Below are positions 37,933 through 46,677 of a stretch of DNA of 64,000 nucleotides, in pieces; position 1 is the first letter of the stretch, and the number at the start of each line of letters is the position of its first letter. Origin of the DNA: Paucihalobacter ruber (GTDB lineage Bacteria > Bacteroidota > Bacteroidia > Flavobacteriales > Flavobacteriaceae); the NCBI RefSeq assembly GCF_006494535.1, contig NZ_VHIQ01000003.1, positions 186,001-250,000 on the forward strand, read 5' to 3'. The position numbers were made by a program, and so were the translations under genes. The notes under the pieces are model-generated. The model saw only the letters and a program-made list of their open reading frames with translations. It searched no databases and had not been told where the DNA came from.

Positions 37933-38730
37933 TTACCATTTTCTTAATTTATTCAATTCTTCTTTTTCAAGCAATTCTTGCTGAGGTATAACTTTCAAAA
38001 AAGATGGATGCTGTTCTATGGCAAATTCAATTTTTTCAACAATTTGGTCGATGGTTTCATTTTCGTAATCTATGTTTAGTGGTTGTTTAATTTCCATAGT
38101 TTGCAAAATGTTTTTCTTCTTAACTCGTAGACCTTTTTTATCGAAAGAACGTCTAAAACCATCAATTACAATTGGCACTACAATGGGTTTGTAATGCTTA
38201 ATAATATGAGCGGTACCTTTTCTAATTGGTTTAAAAGGCGTTGTTGTACCTTGTGGAAAGGTAATCACCCAACCATCTTCAAGAGCCTTTTTAATACTGG
38301 TGATGTCGCTCATCTTTACCTGTCTTTGTACCTCTTGACCTCCGGCACGCCAGGTTCTATCAATACTTATTGAGCCAGCATAGGCCATAATTTTTGGCAG
38401 CAATCCCGATTTCATGGTCTCTCTGGCAGCTACGTAATAAATATTTAGCTTGGGTTTCCATAGGTAGCCTATGTTTTTAATATTATCATCTCTGCCGCTC
38501 AAACTGGCGTTAAACACATGAAACATAGCCACAACATCGGCAAAATAGGTTTGATGATTAGAAATAAATAGCACATTAGTATCGGGTAGATTTCTAATAA
38601 CATCCGAACCTTCTATTTGTAATTCATTAAAACCACGATAACGCCTATGGGTTAAAGTGCCCATAATTCTAATTAACCATAATTTTAAAAATAAAATATG
38701 ACCAAACGGATTCTTTTTAAATAAACTCAT
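37933..38730 (-). CDS. 1-acyl-glycerol-3-phosphate acyltransferase family (PlsC-like)
   Basis: 265 residues. The catalytic motif FISNHQTYFAD (NHQ.xxxD, variant of HX4D) and the substrate motif FPQGTTTPFKPIRKGTAHI are both present, with a membrane-associated N-terminus. It should acylate lysophosphatidic acid or a similar lipid at the inner membrane. It faces the putative anti-sigma gene tail to tail with one base between stops. Other acyltransferase substrates (for example ornithine lipids) are possible. Confidence 0.85.
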   Translation of the reverse strand: MSLFKKNPFGHILFLKLWLIRIMGTLTHRRYRGFNELQIEGSDVIRNLPDTNVLFISNHQTYFADVVAMFHVFNASLSGRDDNIKNIGYLWKPKLNIYYVAARETMKSGLLPKIMAYAGSISIDRTWRAGGQEVQRQVKMSDITSIKKALEDGWVITFPQGTTTPFKPIRKGTAHIIKHYKPIVVPIVIDGFRRSFDKKGLRVKKKNILQTMEIKQPLNIDYENETIDQIVEKIEFAIEQHPSFLKVIPQQELLEKEELNKLRKW

Positions 38731-38873
38731 TACCTGATGTTAAAATAACCTTACAAAAATAATCAGATATACCCGATTAAAAGCCCAAGAAGTCGCTAAT
38801 ATTTTAATTTGAATGAAATAAATATAAATAAAACCTTAATAAACAGATTTTTGCATTTCTATAAAATCTTGTT

Positions 38874-39518
38874 CTATTGCAACACATTTTGAAATAAACT
38901 TTTAATTTCACTCATCATCATTGCAGTGGCACCCCAAACAATTTGTCCGTCAAAATTAAACGCAGGTACTTCTACCTCTATATTGTAAGAAGTTGGTACG
39001 GTTACTTTACAAACACAACTGTCGTTTAAAAAATTTTGTAGCGACACGGCTAAAATATCTTCAACTTCAGACTCTTGTTTAATAAAAGTTGGTGTATGAG
39101 CTACTTTCCCAAGGAAAGGAAAAACTTCAAAATTACTCGGTGGTATATAAAGTTGTGTTAATGGTTTAATGATTTCAATACTTTTTCTGGACACGCCAAT
39201 TTCTTCTTCCGTCTCTCTAAGTGCGGTTTCCTCAAAATTTTTATCGATGGCCTCTACCTTTCCACCAGGAAAGGCTAATTGAGCCGAATGCACACCTTTA
39301 TAAGTTTTGCGTTTAATTAAAACCAAATGAGTTTCTCCGTTAAAATCAGGATAAAACAAGGCTAAAACTGCGGCTTTTTTCGATTTTTTTATAACTTGCT
39401 GCCGTAACTTCATCAACTCTTGGCGGTATGGCGGCGACATTAAAAATTGAGCATTCTCGCCGGGAAGCGGCAAGTGCGTTAACTGATTTACCTTTTCATT
39501 AAAAAAATCGAACTTCAT
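38874..39518 (-). CDS. Nudix hydrolase, CoA pyrophosphatase type
   Basis: 214 residues. The Nudix box is complete: GGKVEAIDKNFEETALRETE followed by EEIG, preceded by QLAFPGGK as in CoA pyrophosphatases of the NudL type. It probably splits CoA into phosphopantetheine and 3',5'-ADP. Its ATG lies two bases from the ATG of the divergent cyclophilin gene, so the promoters of both must sit within the neighbouring reading frame. Confidence 0.9.
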   Translation of the reverse strand: MKFDFFNEKVNQLTHLPLPGENAQFLMSPPYRQELMKLRQQVIKKSKKAAVLALFYPDFNGETHLVLIKRKTYKGVHSAQLAFPGGKVEAIDKNFEETALRETEEEIGVSRKSIEIIKPLTQLYIPPSNFEVFPFLGKVAHTPTFIKQESEVEDILAVSLQNFLNDSCVCKVTVPTSYNIEVEVPAFNFDGQIVWGATAMMMSEIKSLFQNVLQ

Positions 39519-39520
39519 CT

Positions 39521-40234
39521 ATGAATTATAAAAGTCTGTTGTTTCTTCTCTTAATATTTATGAATTGTGAAGATAGCAAAACTTCAAAAGAAATAACTAA
39601 TTCTAAAGTGAAGGATAGCATAATAGTTGAAGTTGAAGCTGAAGCTGAATCGAAAGTTAAACCGAACGACAGTGATGATACATTTCAACTCACTGACACC
39701 AATGCCATGGATTTTTTCATGATGTTCGATAAAGAAAACCCCGAAAACAAAGTGCGCATCTACACCCGTTTTGGAACTATTGATTTAGAACTATTTACTG
39801 AAACTAACTTTCATCGGGCCAATTTCATCTTTTTAACCAAAAAAGAATATTTTGATGGTACACAGTTTCACAGAGTGGTTAATAACTTCATCATCCAGGG
39901 CGGTAATACCGATAATCCTAATGTTGGTAAAAAACGTGGCGAAATAGGCAGATATCTTATTCCGAAAGACACCAGACATGGTTTTAATCACCATAGAGGT
40001 ATTGCGTCTGTCCCCAGTTCAGAAATTGATAACCCTTATAAACTTGCTTCGCCTTATGAATTTTTTATAGTTCAGGCACCGAATGGGGCTTATCATTTAG
40101 ATGGCGATTATACAGCCTTTGCCAAGGTTATTAATGGTATGAATGTAGTAGATAAAATTGCTGCCCAAAAAACCGATCGAGCCGAATGGCCATTGCGGAA
40201 TATCATTATTGACTCTGTGCGGATTATAGATTAA
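39521..40234 (+). CDS. Cyclophilin-type peptidyl-prolyl isomerase lipoprotein
   Basis: 237 residues. A short signal peptide with a lipobox-like IFMNC (Cys about residue 16) is followed by a Glu/Lys-rich linker and a cyclophilin domain (about 75-235): FGTIDLELFTETNFHRANF, then FHRVVNNFIIQGG with the catalytic Arg, and FFIVQAPN. It catalyses proline isomerisation, likely in the periplasm. Asn before the lipobox Cys is unusual. Its 3' end overlaps the convergent TRIC-like gene by four bases. Confidence 0.9.
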   Translation: MNYKSLLFLLLIFMNCEDSKTSKEITNSKVKDSIIVEVEAEAESKVKPNDSDDTFQLTDTNAMDFFMMFDKENPENKVRIYTRFGTIDLELFTETNFHRANFIFLTKKEYFDGTQFHRVVNNFIIQGGNTDNPNVGKKRGEIGRYLIPKDTRHGFNHHRGIASVPSSEIDNPYKLASPYEFFIVQAPNGAYHLDGDYTAFAKVINGMNVVDKIAAQKTDRAEWPLRNIIIDSVRIID

Positions 40235-40839
40235 CCCTTATATAAAGTTGGCAAACTAATCTTAAAAATAACCGCAGCCAATCTTACTGCAATCACTACT
40301 AAACCAACGATTAAAAACAATATATCAGTTGATAAGTTTGTGAGTGCCTCCAGCATAAAAAATATAATTCCACCAACAATACAGGCAGTAGCATAAATTT
40401 CTTTTCGGAAGATAACGGGAATTTCGTTGCATAAAATATCCCTAATCACGCCTCCAAAACAAGCCGACATAGTACCTAATGCAATACAAATAATTGGATG
40501 TAAATCTGCCAAAATACCCTTTTCAATTCCTACAACTGTATATAAGCCTATACCAATGGTATCAAATAAAAACAGAGACCTTCTAAGTTTATCTAGTTTA
40601 TTTCTAAAAATAACCGCGAAGATTGTAGCTCCGGCAATAACATACATAAATGTGAGGTTTTTCATCCAAAATACCGGTACTTGTCCGATAAGCACGTCTC
40701 GCAAGGTACCACCGCCAACTGCCGTTACAAAGGCTATGATAAATACACCGAAAGGATCGAGTTTTTTGTTAAGCGCTACCAAAACTCCAGAAATGGCAAA
40801 GGCTATAGTACCGAGAATATCAATAATTTGTAAGAACAT
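40231..40839 (-). CDS. TRIC/UPF0126-family cation channel protein
   Basis: 202-residue membrane protein with seven hydrophobic segments. Two repeats of three helices are recognisable: AFAISGVLVALNKKLDPFGVFI with TAVGGGTLRDVLIG, and later IALGTMSACFGGVIRDILCNEIP. The GGGTLRD and GGVIRD motifs are diagnostic of the UPF0126 (YicG) family, whose members form trimeric potassium-type channels. Its start overlaps the RDD gene stop by one base, so the two are cotranscribed. Confidence 0.93.
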   Translation of the reverse strand: MFLQIIDILGTIAFAISGVLVALNKKLDPFGVFIIAFVTAVGGGTLRDVLIGQVPVFWMKNLTFMYVIAGATIFAVIFRNKLDKLRRSLFLFDTIGIGLYTVVGIEKGILADLHPIICIALGTMSACFGGVIRDILCNEIPVIFRKEIYATACIVGGIIFFMLEALTNLSTDILFLIVGLVVIAVRLAAVIFKISLPTLYKG

Positions 40840-41561
40840 TACATTTGTTGGGTATAGTAGTTATAATCTTTTAAGATGGTGCCAATAAATTCTTTGTCGT
40901 ACATATCACTTTCAATAGACAATACGGTACATATTTTAGTTCTCAATAATTTAAGCATCTTAAAATCGTTGGTGCGTCGGGCAATTTGAAAGGCTTCTTT
41001 AATGATGCGCACATCTTTATCGGTTAAAGTAGTAACGTTTGAAAATACCGGTACATAGTCGTCTTTAACTTCCTCTAAAATGGTATTCGAAATTTTTTCT
41101 TTCTTCTTCACGCTTATTACCACTGTTCCGGCTGCAGCATCACCAATGCGCTGTTTTTTGTCGGATAACAAAATGCTGGTAACACCAATTGAGGCAAAGA
41201 AAATCCAGATATCAACAAAGCGCAACATCCATCTCACCATTAAATTATACCATTCGGTTGGGGCGCCGTCTAAGCGCACCACGCGAATGCGCATGATCAT
41301 CTTTCCAATGGTTTGTCCGTTAAACGCAATATGGCAAATTAAAGAGTAAAAAAATGCCGGTAATAAAATGAGTCCAAGATAACCGCGCTTACTCCAACCA
41401 TCGTCGATAAAGGTTGAAAATTCAACCAAATTTTCCATAATGGTCATGTAGGTTAACAAAATAACCCCATCAATAAGGAAAGCCACAAACCTTTCGCCCA
41501 ATCCAATTAATTTGTAATTAAGGTTCACATTTTGGGCTGTGTTTATTGCTAGATTGCTCAT
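40839..41561 (-). CDS. RDD-family membrane protein
   Basis: 240 residues. The RDD domain covers about 20-155: GERFVAFLIDGVILL gives the first Arg/Asp pattern, TIGKMIMRIRVVRLDGAPTEW the central part and SDKKQRIGDAAAGTVVI the end. Two or three membrane helices. The C-terminal 90 residues are cytoplasmic and predicted helical. RDD proteins are poorly understood; some affect ion transport. It stands head to head (31 bp apart) with the SpoIIM-MoxR operon, an arrangement common in Bacteroidota and suggesting a shared role. Confidence 0.9.
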   Translation of the reverse strand: MSNLAINTAQNVNLNYKLIGLGERFVAFLIDGVILLTYMTIMENLVEFSTFIDDGWSKRGYLGLILLPAFFYSLICHIAFNGQTIGKMIMRIRVVRLDGAPTEWYNLMVRWMLRFVDIWIFFASIGVTSILLSDKKQRIGDAAAGTVVISVKKKEKISNTILEEVKDDYVPVFSNVTTLTDKDVRIIKEAFQIARRTNDFKMLKLLRTKICTVLSIESDMYDKEFIGTILKDYNYYTQQM

Positions 41562-41592
41562 TGCAGAGTATATTCGTTTAAATTTTAAGTTT

Positions 41593-42603
41593 ATGCGTGA
41601 AGCTGCATTTGTGAGGCAAAATAAGGAAAAATGGCTGGTATTTGAAAAGGCTTTGAATAATAATATGAAAATTAATCCGGATGACCTAGCATCGTATTAC
41701 ATTCAACTCACCAACGACCTGTCTTATGCTCAAACTTACTACCCCGATAGTAAGACCTTGTTATATCTCAATTCGCTGGCGTCTCAGGCACATCAAAAAA
41801 TTTACATCACCAAAAAAGAGTCTAAAAATAAAATTATAAGTTTTTGGAAATACGAATTCCCGCTATTTTTTAAACAATATCACAGCACTTTACTTTACAC
41901 TTTTTTGATTTTTATGGGTGCAGTTCTAATTGGTGTGGTTTCTACCCTAAACGACGATTCGTTTGTGCGTTTAATTCTGGGCGATAGTTATGTAAATACA
42001 ACTATTAACAACATTGAAAACGGCGAACCAATGGCTATTTATAAAAGCGGCAGTAAAATGGGCTCATTTTTAGGAATTACCATTAATAATATTAGAGTTG
42101 GAATTTTGGCTTTTGCCTTTGGTGTTATTTTTAGCGTTGGAACCATTTATATTTTGCTAACCAATGGCATCATGCTTGGCTCTTTTATCACTTTTTTCTA
42201 CAATTATGGTTTATTAGAAAAAACCTCAACAGTTTGGCTGCACGGCACTATCGAAATTTCGGTGATTGTAATCGCAGGCTGTGCCGGATTGGTAATGGGC
42301 AACAGCTTTTTGTTTCCTAAAACCTACTCAAGGCGCGTAGCTTTTGTAAAAGGTGCCAAAGATGGATTGAAAATTGTGGTAAGTACCATTCCGTTTTTTA
42401 TAATAGCCGGATTTATTGAAGGATTTATTACCCGTTATGGTGAACAAATGCCTTCATTTATTTCGTACGGAATTATATTTTTGTCGTTGTTTATCATTGT
42501 ATATTACTATATTGCATATCCAATTTTATTGAATAAGGCAATCCCTCAAATTAAAAATAATCATTTAAGTGAACAAACCCTATTTAGAACTCAGAACGCG
42601 TAA
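41593..42603 (+). CDS. SpoIIM/DUF95-family membrane protein
   Basis: 336 residues. N-terminal helical cytoplasmic domain (MREAAFVRQNKEKWLVFE) and five or six membrane helices from residue about 105. GSFLGITINNIRVGILAFAFG, LHGTIEISVIVIAG and the C-terminal helices resemble the stage II sporulation protein M family (a name from Bacillus; here not linked to sporulation). The ATG at 41593 agrees with the family start; in-frame GTG at 41539 does not. First gene of the MoxR operon. Role in the envelope is unknown. Confidence 0.85.
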   Translation: MREAAFVRQNKEKWLVFEKALNNNMKINPDDLASYYIQLTNDLSYAQTYYPDSKTLLYLNSLASQAHQKIYITKKESKNKIISFWKYEFPLFFKQYHSTLLYTFLIFMGAVLIGVVSTLNDDSFVRLILGDSYVNTTINNIENGEPMAIYKSGSKMGSFLGITINNIRVGILAFAFGVIFSVGTIYILLTNGIMLGSFITFFYNYGLLEKTSTVWLHGTIEISVIVIAGCAGLVMGNSFLFPKTYSRRVAFVKGAKDGLKIVVSTIPFFIIAGFIEGFITRYGEQMPSFISYGIIFLSLFIIVYYYIAYPILLNKAIPQIKNNHLSEQTLFRTQNA

Positions 42604-43495
42604 CAGCTTTGGCGATATTATCAATCTTTATTTTCAATTCTTAAAGTACAATTTTAAAAATTTTGTCAACTTGTATCTCAAATACAATGCAATTAGCATT
42701 ATTTTCACACTAATTGCTTCTTATCTATTGGTTACAGGTTTTATGGGGCTTGCCAGTAGAGATTTTAGATTTGGCATGAGCAGTAATATAGACAGCAATG
42801 CCTATCTTATTAGTGGTGTTATTGTTTTGGTACTAATGGTATTAATTACCAGTTTAATAAATTATAGTTTTTCAAGCGCATTTATTACTGAGTATGTTGA
42901 AAATAAAGGTGAAGTACTTTCAAAACCCGTTTGGAATAAAATAAAAAAGAACATTGGTAATATCATCCTGCTCATCTTAATTGGTTTTGTGACTTATCTG
43001 GTTTATTTAATAATTTCGATTGTGGTGTCTTTTATTCCTTTAATTGGATTGATTGTGCAATACGGACTCAATTTTACACTAACCGCTTTATTTGGGTTAT
43101 CCTTTATTTCAATGTTTAAAGCAACTAACAGAGAAGGCGCCGGAGCAGCCATAGGCGAGGCATGGGATTTTACGCTTTCAAACTTTTGGAATGTAATTTT
43201 ATACGGATTGGTAATTGGCATTTTAAATTTGATGATTACCGCATTGATGTCTACTATTCCAGGATTTATAATTGGCATATACCTGTTTTTTTCAATTGAT
43301 GCTGATATTGATTTTGCCACCAGTAACTTTGCAAGTGTTATTTTTACCATAAGTTTTGCCATGTTTATTTTGAGTTTTATTTTCACACAAGCCTTATCTC
43401 AAATTTCTTATGGCATCTTGTATTACAACCTTTATGAACAAAAACACAACACCTATTTAAAAGGTAAAATTGAGCAAATTGGTATTAATGATTAA
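42569..43495 (+). CDS. Multi-pass membrane protein of the MoxR operon
   Basis: 308 residues, about six membrane helices, with a short N-terminal cytoplasmic helix (SFGDIINLYFQFLKYNFKNF). No catalytic motif seen; the overall pattern resembles membrane domains found next to SpoIIM and DUF4129 genes in this phylum. The start is a GTG at 42569, overlapping the SpoIIM-like gene by 35 bp, and the end overlaps the next gene. It should work with the operon's other membrane proteins; function is unknown. Confidence 0.72.
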   Translation: MNKPYLELRTRNSFGDIINLYFQFLKYNFKNFVNLYLKYNAISIIFTLIASYLLVTGFMGLASRDFRFGMSSNIDSNAYLISGVIVLVLMVLITSLINYSFSSAFITEYVENKGEVLSKPVWNKIKKNIGNIILLILIGFVTYLVYLIISIVVSFIPLIGLIVQYGLNFTLTALFGLSFISMFKATNREGAGAAIGEAWDFTLSNFWNVILYGLVIGILNLMITALMSTIPGFIIGIYLFFSIDADIDFATSNFASVIFTISFAMFILSFIFTQALSQISYGILYYNLYEQKHNTYLKGKIEQIGIND

Positions 43496-44270
43496 GACGG
43501 TTTTTGACTTGATATTTAAGGGTCGTTCATATTCAACCCATGTAGTTAAAACCCACTTAAACCGTGGGGTGAATACAGATTTAGATATTAAACTAAACAC
43601 TGGCTTAGTCGATAGCCTCACACAAAACAAGATTAAAACCGATTCGTCTCAAGTCGAGGTAACCCCTTTTAAAGAAGCCATTAACGAACGTTATAAAGGG
43701 AGCGACTTTAACTATGACATTAACGATACAGGTGGCATCAATTTGTTGCAGCGACTTTTACAGCGTTTTTTTAATTGGCTTAGTGATGTTTTCGGCATTA
43801 ATATAGATTTTGTCGATTACAAAACGCTAGAGATAATTATTTACGCTTTGCTGGGTATTGGCGCTCTATACCTTTTGATTCGGTTTTTGGTTGAAAACCC
43901 AATGAACCGTGTCTTTAAAACCGAAGAAACATCGATAGAGACCTTCAACTACACCGAAGAAAACATTACCGAAGTTAATTTTGACCAACTAATTAACCAA
44001 GCAATTAACGAAGGTAATTTTAGATTAGCCACCAGATTTTTATATCTAAAATCCCTTAAAATTCTATCTAAAAACAATATTATTGAATGGCATTTTGATA
44101 AAACCAACAGCGATTACCTCAACGAAATTAAAAATACCGAAACACAACAATTATTTAAAAAAGTATCGTATGTGTATGATTATGTGTGGTATGGCGAATT
44201 CACGGTAAATCACGACCAATTTGAGTATAACAAACAGTATTTTGTGCAACTTCAAAAAGCAAAAAATTAA
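43488..44270 (+). CDS. DUF4129-domain protein
   Basis: 260 residues. One membrane helix (about 118-138, LEIIIYALLGIGALYLLIRF) separates an N-terminal periplasmic part from a cytoplasmic DUF4129 domain with INEGNFRLATRFLYLKSLKIL and ending in YDYVWYGEFTV. I chose the ATG at 43488, whose bases overlap the previous stop (ATGATTAA), over a TTG at 43470. DUF4129 proteins are regularly found with MoxR and DUF58 genes. Role not established. Confidence 0.8.
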   Translation: MIKTVFDLIFKGRSYSTHVVKTHLNRGVNTDLDIKLNTGLVDSLTQNKIKTDSSQVEVTPFKEAINERYKGSDFNYDINDTGGINLLQRLLQRFFNWLSDVFGINIDFVDYKTLEIIIYALLGIGALYLLIRFLVENPMNRVFKTEETSIETFNYTEENITEVNFDQLINQAINEGNFRLATRFLYLKSLKILSKNNIIEWHFDKTNSDYLNEIKNTETQQLFKKVSYVYDYVWYGEFTVNHDQFEYNKQYFVQLQKAKN

Positions 44271-45613
44271 TGGATAAAACTTCCAAAATAGCACTTTATG
44301 CCATTGGCTTTGTTTTGTTGCTAATGATTGTTGCCGAGGTAACCAAGCCAAAAGCGCTCAACTGGAGAGACTCATATTCAGCTTCAGATAAAATACCATT
44401 AGGTTGTTATGTACTTTATAATGAACTTAAAAATCATTCAACTTTTAATATAGAATCTTCTGAAAGTAACCTTTATGAATTTATCAAAACGGTAGACACC
44501 ACTAAAAATCAAACGCTGTTTCTGGTGAACAATTACATCAATTTAGACGATGAGCTTTCAGATGAATTATTGGAATTTGCAAACAAAGGCAATACGGTTT
44601 TTATTAGTACAAGATATTTATACTCAAAACTATTAGATACCTTTAAACTCGATTTCCATAGTGGTTATAACAAATTTTACAAAGAACCAACGCTTCAAAG
44701 TTTTACAAATCCGCGATTAAAACCAAATGAAAAGTTATTTGAAGATGTTATCGAAAATAGCTTTTTCACATCCATTGACACTACCAATGCTGTAGTTTTG
44801 GGAACTTTTGAATTTGCCGATGAAGAATTAGTTGAATATTTAAAGAACTTGAATGAAGACAAACAACTCTTTTTAGAAAATCCAGATGGTAAATATGACA
44901 CACAAGAATTACCTGAAGATGATGATTATGAAGATGATTACGATAGCTATCATTACGACGATTTCGACTATTCAAAAAACAAAATCAACTATATAAAAAT
45001 GCCGGTTGGCAATAATGGTGGTGCTTTTTTAATACATACCAATCCTTTTGCATTTACCAATTACCACATGTTAAAAGATAAAGCCGATTATGCTGCCGGT
45101 ATTTTAGCTTATTTACCGCAGCAAACCATTATTTGGGATAACTATTACAAAAGTGGCAGACGCGTTATTGGGAGTCCGTTGCGTTATATACTCTCTAATC
45201 CATCATTAAAATGGGCTTTTTACATGGTCATGTTTGGGCTTTTAATGTTTGTAATCTTTAGAGGCAAACGCAAACAACGGGTGATTCCTATTATTGAACC
45301 CTTAAAAAATGCCACGGTAGATTTTACCCAAACCATTGGCGATTTGTATTACCAAAATGGCGATTTTAGCAATATTATCAATAAGAAAATTGAGTTTTTC
45401 CTAGAATTTGTAAGATCACATTACTATTTAGATACCAATATCTTAAATGAACAGTTTCAAAACAAATTGGCCATTAAATCGGCTAATACAAAAGAAGACA
45501 CAAAAACACTTGTAGATTATATAATGTTTTTAAAATCCAAATCAATACATACCGAAAAAGAACTCATAGAACTTAACAAGAAAATAGAATTATTTAATAA
45601 AACCAATTTATAA
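44270..45613 (+). CDS. DUF4350-domain protein
   Basis: 447 residues. N-terminal membrane helix (about 6-24), a periplasmic DUF4350 region (GCYVLYNELKN, then NQTLFLVNNYINLDD and NKGNTVFISTRYL) similar to GATase-like folds, an acidic Asp/Tyr-rich loop (DDDYEDDYDSYHYDDFDY), a second helix near 315-333 (WAFYMVMFGLLMFVIF) and a cytoplasmic tail of about 110 residues. Start and end overlap the neighbours by one base each (TAATG). Typical MoxR-operon partner; function unknown. Confidence 0.82.
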   Translation: MDKTSKIALYAIGFVLLLMIVAEVTKPKALNWRDSYSASDKIPLGCYVLYNELKNHSTFNIESSESNLYEFIKTVDTTKNQTLFLVNNYINLDDELSDELLEFANKGNTVFISTRYLYSKLLDTFKLDFHSGYNKFYKEPTLQSFTNPRLKPNEKLFEDVIENSFFTSIDTTNAVVLGTFEFADEELVEYLKNLNEDKQLFLENPDGKYDTQELPEDDDYEDDYDSYHYDDFDYSKNKINYIKMPVGNNGGAFLIHTNPFAFTNYHMLKDKADYAAGILAYLPQQTIIWDNYYKSGRRVIGSPLRYILSNPSLKWAFYMVMFGLLMFVIFRGKRKQRVIPIIEPLKNATVDFTQTIGDLYYQNGDFSNIINKKIEFFLEFVRSHYYLDTNILNEQFQNKLAIKSANTKEDTKTLVDYIMFLKSKSIHTEKELIELNKKIELFNKTNL

Positions 45614-46677
45614 TGGAAGAACAACAAGATAACAACCAAGAGCTGTCGCAAGATAACAATAACCAAACTGAAAGTAATCAAGATCAAATAACAGTCGAAA
45701 CCAAAGACAGTAATTTTGAAAGCAGGCTCGACCTTGGGCCTTTACAGGAAGCGGTGGCTGCAATAAAAAGTGAAGTTGGCAAACTCATTGTTGGTCAAAA
45801 CGAAATGATCGAGTTTCTAATTATTTCAATTCTTACCAATGGTCACTCGCTTATTGAAGGTGTTCCCGGAGTTGCAAAAACCATTACAGCCAAGCTTCTG
45901 GCAAAAACAATGGATATTGGTTTTAGTCGTATTCAATTTACGCCCGATTTAATGCCGAGTGATATTTTAGGAACCTCCATTTTCAATATCAAAACCAACG
46001 AATTTGAATATAAAAAAGGTCCAATTTTTTCAAATTTAATCTTAATTGATGAGATCAATCGTGCGCCTGCTAAAACGCAAGCTGCCTTGTTTGAAGTGAT
46101 GGCCGAACGACAAATAACCATGGACGGCACCAAATACGAGATGCAACCACCATTTTTGGTGTTTGCTACTCAAAACCCCATCGAGCAAGAAGGCACCTAT
46201 CGTCTACCCGAAGCGCAATTAGACCGCTTTTTATTTAAAATAGATGTAGATTATCCAAATTTAGAAGATGAAATTCAAATTTTAATTGAAAATCACGAAC
46301 GTCAGGATCAATTCGATTTTAACAGCGTTAAACCGGTGCTTTCAGCCCAGCAAATTACGCACTATCAAGAACTGGTAAAGCAGGTGATTGTAGAGTCGCA
46401 CTTGCTTAATTATATTGCTGCTATTGTTCACAATACCCGTACCAACGCCAACTTGTTTTTAGGGGCTTCGCCAAGAGCTTCGATTGCAATTTTAAATGCT
46501 TCAAAAGCCAATGCAGCTATTAATGGCAGAGACTTTGTAACGCCAGACGATATTAAAAGATGTGCCCGTGCCATCTTAAAACACCGTTTGGTATTAACTC
46601 CAGAACGTGAAATGGAAGCCTTTACTGTAGATAAAGTAATAGACCAAATTTTGGAAACCATTGAAATTCCGCGTTAG
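45613..46677 (+). CDS. MoxR-type AAA+ ATPase
   Basis: 354 residues. N-terminal Gln/Asn-rich tail of about 35 residues, then an AAA+ domain: Walker A EGVPGVAKTITAK, Walker B LILIDEINRAPAKTQ, sensor 1 FATQNPIEQEGTYRLPEAQLDRF and sensor 2 GASPRASIAIL. MoxR ATPases are thought to act as chaperones that assemble or activate partner proteins, often DUF58/von Willebrand-type ones; here the DUF58 gene is the next gene. Cytoplasmic. Confidence 0.94.
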   Translation: MEEQQDNNQELSQDNNNQTESNQDQITVETKDSNFESRLDLGPLQEAVAAIKSEVGKLIVGQNEMIEFLIISILTNGHSLIEGVPGVAKTITAKLLAKTMDIGFSRIQFTPDLMPSDILGTSIFNIKTNEFEYKKGPIFSNLILIDEINRAPAKTQAALFEVMAERQITMDGTKYEMQPPFLVFATQNPIEQEGTYRLPEAQLDRFLFKIDVDYPNLEDEIQILIENHERQDQFDFNSVKPVLSAQQITHYQELVKQVIVESHLLNYIAAIVHNTRTNANLFLGASPRASIAILNASKANAAINGRDFVTPDDIKRCARAILKHRLVLTPEREMEAFTVDKVIDQILETIEIPR

